The position numbers were made by a program, and so were the translations under genes. Under the pieces are notes generated by a model. That model was given only the letters and a program-made list of their open reading frames with translations, was not told the DNA's origin and did not search any database. Shown piece by piece: positions 52,364 to 60,232 of a DNA stretch of 64,000 bases. The stretch's first letter is position 1. Every line of letters starts with the position of its first letter. Source of the DNA: Streptomyces sp. B21-105 (lineage in GTDB: Bacteria > Actinomycetota > Actinomycetes > Streptomycetales > Streptomycetaceae); assembly GCF_036898465.1 (NCBI RefSeq), contig NZ_JARUMJ010000001.1:310001-374000 (forward strand). Reading direction: 5' to 3'.

Positions 52364-53293
52364 TCAGGAGCTGTTCTCCTGCCTGGGGCCGGCAGCGCGG
52401 TCGGCGTCGAGTCCGGCGACCAGGCCCCGCAGCACCGGCCCGTACTCGGGATGGGCGAGCGCGAACGCCATCTGAGCGACGAGGTAGTCGGCCGGGTTGC
52501 CGGTGTCGTACCACCGTCCCTGGATGACCTGCCCGTACACCGCGCGGGTGGCGGCGTAGGCGTTGATCGCGTCGGTCAGGTAGATCTCGCCGGTCCGGTG
52601 CTCGTACCAGCGCCGGGTCTGCTCGCGCAGTTCGTCGATGATGCCGGGGGTGACGACATAGCCGCCGATGGCCGCGTACGACGACGGTGCGTCGACGGGC
52701 CGGGGCTTCTCGACCAGGCCGGTGATGCGCAGGGTGCCGCCGCCGAGGTCCTCCTTCACGATGGGCACGCCGTAGCGCTGGGAGTCGCCCGGGTCCATCG
52801 GCAGCAGGGCCAGGACCGGACACCCCGTCAGTTCGTAGGCCCGGATCAGCTGTTGGGCGCGGGGCACCTCGGCCACGAAGACGTCGTCGGGCCACAGCAC
52901 CAGAACGGGTTCGTCGCCGAAGGCGCGGGCGGCGTTGAGGACGGGGGTGCCGTTGCCGTACGGGCCGTGCTGGTCGAGGTAGGTGATGTGGCCCTGCCGG
53001 GCCAGCTCGGCGACCTCCTCCACCGCGTCCGCGTAGGCCGTCTTGCCGTCCTCACGAAGTTGGGCGACGAGGGCCGGGTTGGGGCGGAAGTGGTCCTGGA
53101 TGAGGCTCTTGCCGCCCGAGACGACGATGGTGATGTCGGTGATCCCGGAGTCCACCAGCTCACGCACGGTGTGCTCGATGACCGGCTTGTCGCCGACCGG
53201 GAGCATTTCCTTGGGAGTCGCCTTGGTCAGGGGCAGCAGACGGGAGCCCAGTCCGGCGGCAGGGATCACGGCCCTGCGGATCGTCGGGGACAT
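52364..53293 (-). CDS. galU: UTP-glucose-1-phosphate uridylyltransferase
   Basis: 309 residues, typical GalU length. Nucleotide-binding motif RRAVIPAAGLGSRLLPLTKATPKEMLPVGDKPVIEH (about 6-41, GxGxR and Lys), then GITDITIVVSGGKSLIQDHF, and product-site motifs LVLWPDDVFV and GLVEKPRP. It makes UDP-glucose for trehalose, glycogen-side and wall polysaccharide synthesis. Some streptomycetes carry two GalU copies; this one has no sugar genes next to it. GAGAGAG precedes the ATG. Confidence 0.94.
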   Translation of the reverse strand: MSPTIRRAVIPAAGLGSRLLPLTKATPKEMLPVGDKPVIEHTVRELVDSGITDITIVVSGGKSLIQDHFRPNPALVAQLREDGKTAYADAVEEVAELARQGHITYLDQHGPYGNGTPVLNAARAFGDEPVLVLWPDDVFVAEVPRAQQLIRAYELTGCPVLALLPMDPGDSQRYGVPIVKEDLGGGTLRITGLVEKPRPVDAPSSYAAIGGYVVTPGIIDELREQTRRWYEHRTGEIYLTDAINAYAATRAVYGQVIQGRWYDTGNPADYLVAQMAFALAHPEYGPVLRGLVAGLDADRAAGPRQENSS

Positions 53294-53521
53294 GAGATCT
53301 CTCTCGGTCGAGCGGCACACCGTACCGGCCGGCACGGCACAGGCCGACGCTACCAACGCCCGCCGGCGCTCCCGCCCTGAGGCCGGACCCGCCGGCCGTC
53401 CGGCCGCGTCCGGCGGTGGTCGCACCGGCGATGAGGAATCTGAACACAGACGTTTGTTCGGGCGCGGACGGTGCACACGAGAAGCTAACACTGTCCTTAT
53501 ACGAGGAAGCGGAGACACATC

Positions 53522-53800
53522 ATGGGCATCATCGCGTGGATCGTCATCGGCCTGCTCGCCGGCGCCATCGCCAAGGCCTTGATGCCGGGCAAGGACCCCG
53601 GCGGCATCATCGTCACCATGCTCATCGGCATCGTCGGCGGTCTGCTGGGCGGCTGGCTCGGCAAGGTGATCTTCGGCGTCGACTCCATCGACGGCTTCTT
53701 CGACCTCTCCACCTGGATCGCCGCCATCGTCGGCTCCTTCGTCCTGCTCGCCCTCTACCGCCTCGTGACCGGCAACCGGCACTCGCACCGCCACGCGTGA
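53522..53800 (+). CDS. GlsB/YeaQ/YmgE-family stress-response membrane protein
   Basis: 92 residues. Three hydrophobic helices (IIAWIVIGLLAGAIAKALM, GGIIVTMLIGIVGGLLGGWLG, TWIAAIVGSFVLLALYRLV) and the conserved G-A-KxLMPGKDPGG motif define the transglycosylase-associated GlsB family, linked to general stress responses. GAGGAAGCGGAGACACATC precedes the ATG. A single-gene unit. Confidence 0.93.
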   Translation: MGIIAWIVIGLLAGAIAKALMPGKDPGGIIVTMLIGIVGGLLGGWLGKVIFGVDSIDGFFDLSTWIAAIVGSFVLLALYRLVTGNRHSHRHA

Positions 53801-53876
53801 CCGGCCGATGGCACAAGCGTCCGTGCGCGTGAGCGGCTCTTTCGTGCGGATCACGCAGGCCTGTGCCGCAAAGGCG

Positions 53877-53905
53877 AAGGGGCCCGGCGGTGTGCCGGGC
53901 CCCTT
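53877..53905 (-). terminator. terminator downstream of tRNA-fMet
   Basis: A perfect 12-bp stem, AAGGGGCCCGGC / GCCGGGCCCCTT, with a 5-base loop, 8 bases past the 3' end of the minus-strand tRNA gene. It can also end transcription of the GlsB-like gene from the other side. Confidence 0.88.
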
Positions 53906-53912
53906 CTTCTCG

Positions 53913-53986
53913 TAGCGGGGACAGGATTTGAACCTGCGACCTCTGGGTTATGAGCCCAGCGAGCTACCGAGCTGCTCCACCCCGCG
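53913..53986 (-). tRNA. initiator tRNA-fMet (CAT)
   Basis: 74 nucleotides without an encoded CCA. The cloverleaf is complete: acceptor 5' CGCGGGG with 3' CCCCGCTA, leaving the C1xU72 mismatch that marks initiator tRNAs; D-arm AGCTCGGTAGCT; anticodon arm CTGGGCTCATAACCCAG with the three GC pairs typical of initiators; T-arm GCAGGTTCAAATCCTGT. The CAT anticodon and these identity elements make it the formyl-methionine initiator. Confidence 0.97.
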
Positions 53987-54045
53987 TCGGTAGTGCCACT
54001 CTACACGGTGGCGTCGGCGGGGCGGTGCGGGGCCGTGCGGCGGTG

Positions 54046-54249
54046 TCAGCCGCGGACGATGTTCTCGGCCTGGGGTCCCTTCTGGCCCTGGGTCACGTCG
54101 AAGGTGACCGGCTCTCCCTCCACCAGTTCCCGGTAGCCGTTCCCGGAGATGTTGGAGTAGTGGGCGAAGACGTCCGGTCCGCCGCCGTCCTGGGCGATGA
54201 ATCCGAAGCCCTTTTCGGAGTTGAACCACTTCACGGTGCCGCTGGCCAT
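54046..54249 (-). CDS. cold-shock protein (CspA family)
   Basis: 67 residues, one cold-shock OB-fold domain with both RNA-binding motifs: [20 protein letters not shown] (RNP1 KGFGFI) and DVFAHYSNI (RNP2). The carboxy end [13 protein letters not shown] is typical of Streptomyces small Csp proteins. It binds single-stranded RNA as a chaperone. AAGGA lies 8 bases before the ATG. Confidence 0.97.
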   Translation of the reverse strand: MASGTVKWFNSEKGFGFIAQDGGGPDVFAHYSNISGNGYRELVEGEPVTFDVTQGQKGPQAENIVRG

Positions 54250-54428
54250 GCTGCTTGTCCTTCAGTTCTCGCCGGGAGTCCCGGCTGGTCCGTGTTACGG
54301 GGCCTGTCCGTGAGCGGAAGGCACCCGGCATCCGTTCTACCCCGCGGACGGCGGGGTTATCCGACTATTGCGCCGGTCGCGGCGCGTCGTGTGCCCGAAC
54401 CGGTGACGGGGGCGGCCGCTCAGGGGCC

Positions 54429-54956
54429 TCAGGTGAAGTACAGCGCCGCCTTGTCCATGACGTGACGGCTGAACATTCCCCCGTACACGACCCTGCCCCG
54501 GTACATGGTGACCCGGCTGACCCCCGACCCCGACGTCTCCACCGTGAGCGGTCGGCCGATCAGGGACGTCCCGAGGATCCGGGCGTCCGCGGCGGCCCAG
54601 GTCCGCGCGGCCGGCTGGACGGCGCCGCTGACCAGTGCGGGCAGGACCATCGCCGCGTTGCGGGCGCCGGCCAGACCGCTGCGGATGCTCTTCGCGTAGT
54701 CCATGGCCCACCCCGTGAACTGGGCCATCGACGCTTCGTCCACCGCGGGAACGGCGGCGGCGAAGACGAACAGTTCCACCTTGGTGCCGAACCACCGCGC
54801 CTTGCGGTCCGATCGGCTGCCGATCACCACGGGGCAGTCGCTCCAGGCGGACGCGGTCACCGCGCATCCGTCGGACGTGAGCCGTCCGCGGAGCGCTTCC
54901 AGATAGGCGTCGGCCGGGTCTGCCGGTGGCGCCCCGTCGGTTCGCTGCTGAGTCAT
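54429..54956 (-). CDS. hypothetical protein, conserved-looking
   Basis: 175 residues with GGGGGAGGG upstream of the ATG. No signal peptide or membrane helix. The middle segment (ARWFGTKVELFVFAAAVPAVDEASMAQFTGWAMDYAKSIRSGL) and the end (VSRVTMYRGRVVYGGMFSRHVMDKAALYF) read as a folded alpha/beta domain. I cannot name the family. Codon bias and ribosome site support coding. Confidence 0.75.
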   Translation of the reverse strand: MTQQRTDGAPPADPADAYLEALRGRLTSDGCAVTASAWSDCPVVIGSRSDRKARWFGTKVELFVFAAAVPAVDEASMAQFTGWAMDYAKSIRSGLAGARNAAMVLPALVSGAVQPAARTWAAADARILGTSLIGRPLTVETSGSGVSRVTMYRGRVVYGGMFSRHVMDKAALYFT

Positions 54957-55104
54957 GCGCGAGCCCTCCCCCGTCGGTGTCGCAGGCCGACCGGCCGGAC
55001 CCGGCCGGTCGGACGTCAGCTCATGATCGCGCCTGCGACGGTCCGCGTAAATACGTGGAACCTCGCCGGCGGGGTCGCGCCCGCCCCGTCATGCCGTCAT
55101 GCCG

Positions 55105-55596
55105 TCATGAGTGGACGATGCGGCGCACGTTGTCCACATCGCCGCAGCCTGCCCTCAGCTGCCGCTCCCGCTCCTGCGAGAACGCCTCGCCGAGCTCCTC
55201 CCGGCGTTTCATGGCGGTGTTCTCGCGGGCACCGTTGAGGATCGTGCGCTCCTCCTCGTCGGCGTGATGGGTGACGGCCTGGACGAGCTCCTCGAGTTTC
55301 TCGTCCCACTCCTCGGAGCCGACCTCGCCCACTTCCAGGAGGGCGAGGAGCGCCTTGTTGCCCTCCTCGTGCTCCTCCTCGCCGTGCTCCACCTCCTCGT
55401 CGTCGATCTTCCTGTAGCGCTTGAGGGCGGGGTACACCTCCGCCTCTTCCGCCAGGGCATGGGCGACCAGCAGGTCGGCGAACTCCCGCAGCGCGGCCGC
55501 CCGGTCGGCTTCGACACTGCGCATCAGACGGAAGAGATCCTCCATTCTCCGGTGGTCCTGGAGAATGAGTTCGACGACGTCTCGTGTCTCGGCCAT
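55105..55596 (-). CDS. hemerythrin/HHE-domain protein
   Basis: 163 residues. Histidines and acidic ligands of the HHE four-helix bundle are visible: LQDHRRMEDLF (His14 region), LLVAHALAEEAEVYPAL, VEHGEEEHEEG and VTHHADEEERTIL. Such proteins bind a non-haem di-iron centre and sense or store oxygen, iron or nitric oxide. The distal 40 residues are charged helix. The ribosome site (AGGAAAG) is about 13 bases from the ATG. Confidence 0.93.
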   Translation of the reverse strand: MAETRDVVELILQDHRRMEDLFRLMRSVEADRAAALREFADLLVAHALAEEAEVYPALKRYRKIDDEEVEHGEEEHEEGNKALLALLEVGEVGSEEWDEKLEELVQAVTHHADEEERTILNGARENTAMKRREELGEAFSQERERQLRAGCGDVDNVRRIVHS

Positions 55597-55709
55597 GGAA
55601 CGGTGTCACTTTCCTACGAGGGAACCTTGCCGGCTCCGACTACCCCCGCCGGCCGTCTTCAACAGTCGGGACGCGGATGCCGGCGCCCGCTCGAGCGCCG
55701 GCCCGTGTT

Positions 55710-56201
55710 CTACGGGCGGGGAAGCAGATCGCGCTCGTGCCAGATGCCCGGCTTGCCGTCGAGGTCGGCCGGGCCCACCGCGACGAACCCTGCCTTCGCC
55801 AGCACCTTGCGGGACGCCGCGTTGTCGTGGGTGGTGGCCGCTCGCAGTGTGCGCAGCCCGTGGCGGGCGACCGCCAGCCGGCACAACTCCTGCACGGCGG
55901 CGGTGGCCACGCCACGACCGGCGGCCTTCTCCGCGACCCGGTAGCCGAGTTGCGCGGTGCCGTTCTCGAAGTCGTACAGGTTGAACCGGCCGAGGACCGA
56001 GTCGTCGTCCGCGACGAGCAGGTAGAAGGCGCAGACGTCCGCCTCCTGCTCGGCCAGCAGGGCGTCGTGCCGGTCGGCGTACTCGTCGAAGAAGGCGTCG
56101 CCGCGGTCGGGGATCGCGGCGGCGAAGTAGGCGCGGTTCGCCAGCTCGAAGGCCAGGACCTCCGGGGCGTGGTCGGCATGCAGCCGTTTCAGCTCGGGCA
56201 C
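55710..56201 (-). CDS. GNAT-family acetyltransferase (RimJ/RimL-like)
   Basis: 163 residues from GTG. GYRVAEKAAGRGVATAAVQELCRLA is the acetyl-CoA loop and helix (about 87-111), and NAASRKVLAKAGFVAVG the final helix/strand. RFNLYDFENGTAQLGYRV is characteristic of the ribosomal-protein acetyltransferase branch. Substrate unknown. Confidence 0.9.
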   Translation of the reverse strand: MPELKRLHADHAPEVLAFELANRAYFAAAIPDRGDAFFDEYADRHDALLAEQEADVCAFYLLVADDDSVLGRFNLYDFENGTAQLGYRVAEKAAGRGVATAAVQELCRLAVARHGLRTLRAATTHDNAASRKVLAKAGFVAVGPADLDGKPGIWHERDLLPRP

Positions 56202-56489
56202 CGGCCGACTCTACCCAAGCGGTGTGCGTGAGCGCCGAGTTCGGAGCGTGGGCACCGAGTTCGCAGGGGCGGCGGGGAGTCCGCCGGGGTGAGTGGCAGT
56301 CCCGGTAGGACGGTGCCACCATGAAAGGACCGGGGTGCGAGGCCCCGTCTCTGCTGCGGCTTCGGTCACAGAACACGCGCCCGAGAAGCAGTACTGCGGC
56401 ATCGAGACGCTTCGCGACCCCGGACGGGCCGCGCGGCCGTGCTCGCGCATGAGGTGCGGCCCGGACGCTCGCCTGCCAGGAGGGATCAC

Positions 56490-57626
56490 ATGGCCAAGCG
56501 TCTGATCGTCTGCTGTGACGGCACATGGAATTTCGCCGACCAGCCCAGCAAGACGAACGTCACCAAGGTCGCCCTGTCCGTCCGCCCGCAGGACGGCGAC
56601 GTCACGCAACGCGTCTACTACCACAGCGGTGTCGGCACCAGCCGACGGGAGCGGCTGCGCGGCGGCGCGTTCGGTGTGGGGCTGTCCCGCAACGTCGTCG
56701 ACGCGTACCGCTTCCTGGTCGACAACTACGAGCCCGGGGACCAGCTGTACTTCTTCGGGTTCAGCAGGGGCGCGTTCACGGCCCGCAGTCTGGCCGGTCT
56801 GGTGCGCAACTCCGGGATCCTGCGCGGGGAGTACAGGGATCGCGTCGGTGATGCCTGGACCCTCTACCGCAGCCGGACGGAGGAGCCGACGAGCACGGCG
56901 TCCAGGCTGTTCCGCCGCTCCTACGCCCACGAGACGGGCATCCGGTTCATCGGCGTGTGGGACACCGTCGGCGCCCTGGGCATCCCGATGCCCGCCTCGC
57001 GCCGGCTCGCCGCGGGCGTGGACCTGTTCAACCGCCGCTGGGCGTTCCACGACACCACGTTGAGCAGTTGGGTGCAGAGTGCGTTCCATGCGCTCGCCGT
57101 CGACGAACAGCGCTCGCCGTTCCCGCCCACGCTGTGGCGTCGGCAGGCCGTGACCGACAGCGAGGAGGCTCTGCGCCGGCGTGGCGGCAAGGCCCAGGAA
57201 CTCAAGCAGGTGTGGTTCACGGGGGTGCACTGCGACATCGGCGGCGGCTACGAGGACCCGGCTCTGTCCGACATCCCCCTGCTCTGGATGGTCGGCGAGG
57301 CGAAGCGCTGCGGCCTGAAGTTCGAGGACGCGGCGTTCACAAGGAGCGAGCCGGGGGCGGCGCCGTCCGGGGACTCCACGGACATCAGGGTCCAGCCCGA
57401 CGTGATGGGCGAGCGGCACGACTCGCGAACGGGCCTGTACCGGTGGGTCGCGCCGGTCCCGCGGCCCATCGGCGAGGCCGTCGGCGGACACGAACGCGTC
57501 TCGGACACCGTACTGCGACGCCATGACGCCGACCCGGGCTACCAGCCGAAGAACCTGGCCGACTACCTCAAGGACTCGGACCCGCAGGTCGAGAACGTAC
57601 GCCCGCGGATCCCGGGCGGGGAGTAG
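56490..57626 (+). CDS. DUF2235 alpha/beta-hydrolase-like protein
   Basis: 378 residues with AGGAGGGA before the ATG. DUF2235 hallmarks: RLIVCCDGTWNFADQPSKTNVTK at the start, the nucleophile elbow GFSRGAFTARSLAGLV (Ser near residue 92), VWDTVGALGIP and FTGVHCDIGGGYED. The family includes Tle1-type phospholipase effectors and uncharacterised hydrolases; no secretion signal is seen here, so a cytosolic hydrolase is most likely. A DUF2236 gene follows 181 bases downstream in the same direction. Confidence 0.92.
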   Translation: MAKRLIVCCDGTWNFADQPSKTNVTKVALSVRPQDGDVTQRVYYHSGVGTSRRERLRGGAFGVGLSRNVVDAYRFLVDNYEPGDQLYFFGFSRGAFTARSLAGLVRNSGILRGEYRDRVGDAWTLYRSRTEEPTSTASRLFRRSYAHETGIRFIGVWDTVGALGIPMPASRRLAAGVDLFNRRWAFHDTTLSSWVQSAFHALAVDEQRSPFPPTLWRRQAVTDSEEALRRRGGKAQELKQVWFTGVHCDIGGGYEDPALSDIPLLWMVGEAKRCGLKFEDAAFTRSEPGAAPSGDSTDIRVQPDVMGERHDSRTGLYRWVAPVPRPIGEAVGGHERVSDTVLRRHDADPGYQPKNLADYLKDSDPQVENVRPRIPGGE

Positions 57627-57807
57627 CCGTCGATCGACCGTACGGATCGCCTCCCTTCACCTCGGGTGCTCGAGGGGCCGCGGAGAGTGCCGGGCTCCTC
57701 GCGCGATGACCGCCGTGAGCGTCTGTCGGCCGGTGGGGGATCTCTCGCCGTTTCCGCGTTCCGGCGGGTGTCGCGGACACTGGACGGCAGGAGAGGGGAG
57801 GCCGCCC

Positions 57808-58668
57808 GTGCTGACCACCGTCCGTGAACACCTGGGACAGGTCCTGTTCCGCCGCGTCGCCGGCCCCGACGGGCCGACGACACGTGCTCGCATCCACGAC
57901 ACCCCCGGACCGCGCTGGTTCGCGCCGGAGCGTCCGATCCGCACGGTCCACGGCGACGCCTCCATGTTCATCGGCGGTCTGAGCGCACTGCTGCTGCAGT
58001 CTCTGCATCCCCTCGCGATGGCGGCGGTGGCCGGGCACTCCGGCTATCGCGGCGACCCGTGGGGCCGGCTCCAGCGCACCAGCACCTTCCTCGCCGTGAC
58101 GACCTACGGCACCGCCGCGGACGCCCAGCGGGCGGTCGACCACGTCCGGGGCATCCACGAACGGATCCGTGGGACGACGGCCGACGGCGTGCCGTATCAC
58201 GCGGCCGATCCGCAGCTGCTCGGCTGGGTGCACGCCGCCGAGACGGACAGTTTCCTGCGCGCCCACGAACGCTACGGAGCCGCTCCGCTGGACGCGGCCG
58301 GTTACGACGCCTACGTCGCCGACACCGCGCGGGTCGCGGAGGCGCTCGGCGTGAGCGATCCGCCCCGCGACCGCCGCGCCCTGTCCGCGCGCCTGGCCGC
58401 CTACCGGTGGGAGCTCACGGCGACGCCCGAGGCCCGGGCCGCCGCCCGCTTCCTGCTGTTCCAGCCGCCGCTGCCGCTCGCGGTCCGGCCGTTCTACGGC
58501 GGGCTGGCCGCGAACGCCGTGGCGCTGCTGCCGGACTGGGCGCGCGGCATGCTGTGGCTGCCGCGCGTCCCGGTCGTCGAGCAGCTCGCCGTACGGCCCG
58601 CCGGACAGGTCCTGACCCGCACCATCCGCTGGGCCATGACGCCGCCGCGCCGGCCCCGGCCGGTATGA
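57808..58668 (+). CDS. DUF2236 / MpaB-family oxygenase-like protein
   Basis: 286 residues from GTG with GGGGAGG 7 bases upstream. The family pattern is recognisable: FIGGLSALLLQSLHPLAMAAVAGHSGYRGDPWGRLQRTSTFLAVTTYGT near the start, LLGWVHAAETDSFLRAHERYG in the middle, and LPPRVP-type end. Members such as latex-clearing protein (Lcp) relatives and MpaB bind haem b and can act as oxygenases, using a conserved His as ligand. Substrate unknown. Confidence 0.9.
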   Translation: MLTTVREHLGQVLFRRVAGPDGPTTRARIHDTPGPRWFAPERPIRTVHGDASMFIGGLSALLLQSLHPLAMAAVAGHSGYRGDPWGRLQRTSTFLAVTTYGTAADAQRAVDHVRGIHERIRGTTADGVPYHAADPQLLGWVHAAETDSFLRAHERYGAAPLDAAGYDAYVADTARVAEALGVSDPPRDRRALSARLAAYRWELTATPEARAAARFLLFQPPLPLAVRPFYGGLAANAVALLPDWARGMLWLPRVPVVEQLAVRPAGQVLTRTIRWAMTPPRRPRPV

Positions 58669-58722
58669 GCGGCGCCGTGTCGGACTGCCTTCGCCCTCCC
58701 GTCCGCCGGGTCGGCGCCGTGG

Positions 58723-59085
58723 TCAGGCGGTGGACTTCTGCTGTGACACGTGTGGCGCGTGTGACGCCCCGCGCTCGTTGCGCAGTTCCTCGTTCATGCG
58801 CTGGGCTTCTTCCAGCTGGTCTTCGAGGATGACGATGCGGCAGGCGGCCTCGACGGGGGTGCCCTGGTCGACGAGTTCGCGGGCACGCGCCGCGACGCGC
58901 AGTTGGTAGCGGGAGTAGCGGCGGTGCCCGCCTTCGGAGCGCAGGGGGGTGATCAGGCGGTGTTCGCCGAGGGCTCGGAGGAAGGCGGGGGTGGCGCCGA
59001 GCATCTCGGCGGCCCTGCCCATGGTGTAGGCGGGGTAGTCGTCGTCATCGAGCGGGGCGACGGGGCGGGTACTGCGTGGGGGCAT
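58723..59085 (-). CDS. MerR-family DNA-binding protein
   Basis: 120 residues with GAAGAGG just before the ATG. MerR winged helix ([56 protein letters not shown], about 19-75), then a leucine-zipper-like helix ([25 protein letters not shown]). There is no cobalamin-binding domain, so it is not LitR-type. Its promoter region is the structured 560-base gap to its right. Target genes are unknown; the carotenoid operon lies 1.1 kb away. Confidence 0.92.
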   Translation of the reverse strand: MPPRSTRPVAPLDDDDYPAYTMGRAAEMLGATPAFLRALGEHRLITPLRSEGGHRRYSRYQLRVAARARELVDQGTPVEAACRIVILEDQLEEAQRMNEELRNERGASHAPHVSQQKSTA

Positions 59086-59113
59086 AGACCTCTTCTTCCG
59101 GGGGACGCGTCGG

Positions 59114-59146
59114 GGGGCCCGGGTGCCGTACCGGCACCCGGGCCCC
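59114..59146. terminator. terminator upstream of the MerR gene
   Basis: A perfect 15-bp stem, GGGGCCCGGGTGCCG / CGGCACCCGGGCCCC, with a 3-base loop, only 29 bases upstream of the MerR start codon. It may end a transcript coming from the right, or act as an attenuator in the MerR leader. Confidence 0.75.
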
Positions 59147-59430
59147 GAGCTGTCAACACCATCTGCCGACTGCGTGCGCCGGCGCCTTGTTCCGCAGGGC
59201 CCACCCGAAGGGGCTGGGCTGCGGGGATCGCTGCTGCGTGACCGGGGACCACCTTCCAATCCGGGGTCTGCGGTACCCGGGCGGACTTCCTCCGCGCCCG
59301 GGCGATCCTGATGGCGTCTGCTCCTTACTTTCGGCTACACGGTGGACTGTTACTGCTGGATACCGCGGGTACTGCTCGCGACCCGGCGGGCCGCGTCCTT
59401 CTTGGACTGCGTGTGCGCCAGTTCGTGTCT

Positions 59431-59485
59431 GCCGCACTCTCTCGACTTCTTGAGTACGAGAGAAACAGTAACCCGGCAGTGCGGC
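59431..59485. repeat. nested inverted repeats (stem-loop)
   Basis: The outer arms GCCGCACT (59431-59438) and AGTGCGGC (59478-59485) enclose an inner stem TCTCTCG / CGAGAGA (59438-59444, 59457-59463) that continues with ACT/AGT. A stable branched RNA fold or a protein site. Confidence 0.6.
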
Positions 59486-59645
59486 CATGTCTACTCTCGT
59501 CAGCACAGATTTTCTCCGTCGCCGTGACCTGGACTTCTGACCGTGCGACATCCGGAAGAGTGTCGCGCCGGGAAAACCGGCTCCCTGGCATCTGCCGTCC
59601 GGCGGATACTGGCCTTTCCTACCGGCGAAACGAGGAGCACGGCAC

Positions 59646-60155
59646 GTGACCCGCGACGATCGCACAGGACCGCCCGGCTTCGGGACCGAACGAGACATGC
59701 TGCGGGCCTTCCTCGACTACCACCGCGCGACCCTCGCCATGAAGTGCGAAGGCCTCACCGACGAGGAGCTGCGGCAGCAGTCGATGCCCCCGTCCACACT
59801 CTCGCTGCTCGGTCTGGTGCGGCACATGGCGGAGGTCGAACGGGCCTGGTTCCGGCGGGTGTTCGAGGACAACGACGCGCCCATGGTCTGGTCGGACGAG
59901 ATCGACTTCCAGGCGGCCTACGACGCGAGCGCCTCGACCAGGGAGGAGGCGTTCGGCGCCTGGCAGGCGGAGGTGGAGAACTCGCGCCGGGTCGAGCGGG
60001 CGGCCGAGTCCCTGGATCAGGCCGGCTACCAGCCGAGGTGGGAGGAGGAGGTGTCGCTGCGGATGGTGATGGTGCACGTCCTCCTGGAGTACGGCCGTCA
60101 CAACGGGCACGCGGACTTCCTGCGGGAGGGCGTCGACGGAACCGTGGGCGCCTGA
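59646..60155 (+). CDS. DinB-family protein (DUF664 type)
   Basis: 169 residues from GTG with AGGAGCACGGCAC upstream. FLDYHRATLAMKCEGLTDEELRQQSMPPSTLSLLGLVRHMAEVERAWF contains the first metal-ligand His and the DinB helix pair, and VHVLLEYGRHNGHADFLRE has the second His pair. This DUF664 branch resembles mycothiol- or bacillithiol-dependent transferases. The exact reaction is unknown. Convergent with crtU, 56 bases apart. Confidence 0.92.
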   Translation: MTRDDRTGPPGFGTERDMLRAFLDYHRATLAMKCEGLTDEELRQQSMPPSTLSLLGLVRHMAEVERAWFRRVFEDNDAPMVWSDEIDFQAAYDASASTREEAFGAWQAEVENSRRVERAAESLDQAGYQPRWEEEVSLRMVMVHVLLEYGRHNGHADFLREGVDGTVGA

Positions 60156-60187
60156 GTTCGGGGGAGGCGTCGTCCGCGGAAGCCTCA

Positions 60188-60232
60188 GCCGAGTGGGGCG
60201 AGTGGGCCGAGTCAGGCGAGTCGGGCGAGTCG
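60188..60232. repeat. 9-bp tandem repeat, five copies, at the crtU 3' end
   Basis: Units GCCGAGTGG, GGCGAGTGG, GCCGAGTCA, GGCGAGTCG and GGCGAGTCG run from 60188 to 60232. The crtU stop codon (minus strand) lies in the third unit, so copy-number change would add or remove carboxy-terminal RLA-type residues. Confidence 0.85.

Larger units (their letters stand above)
59086..59645. other. 560-base structured non-coding region
   Basis: No frame with convincing codon bias on either strand. It holds three secondary-structure elements: a 15-bp terminator (59114-59146), an imperfect hairpin CCCGGGCGGA / TCCGCGCCCGGG (59276-59302) and a nested stem at 59431-59485. The left half is the leader or promoter region of the MerR gene; the density of hairpins suggests a long leader or a small RNA. 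Confidence 0.55.

Noticed and set aside
58723..59085. MerR protein as the LitR light regulator of the carotenoid genes
   Set aside because: It is only 120 residues and lacks a cobalamin-binding domain; LitR is longer and normally sits beside litS.
59311..59649. Possible small genes in the gap between MerR and DinB (for example a minus-strand frame ending HTQSKKDAARRVASSTRGIQQ)
   Set aside because: No start codon with a ribosome site, and it crosses the strong nested hairpin. Better explained as structured non-coding DNA.
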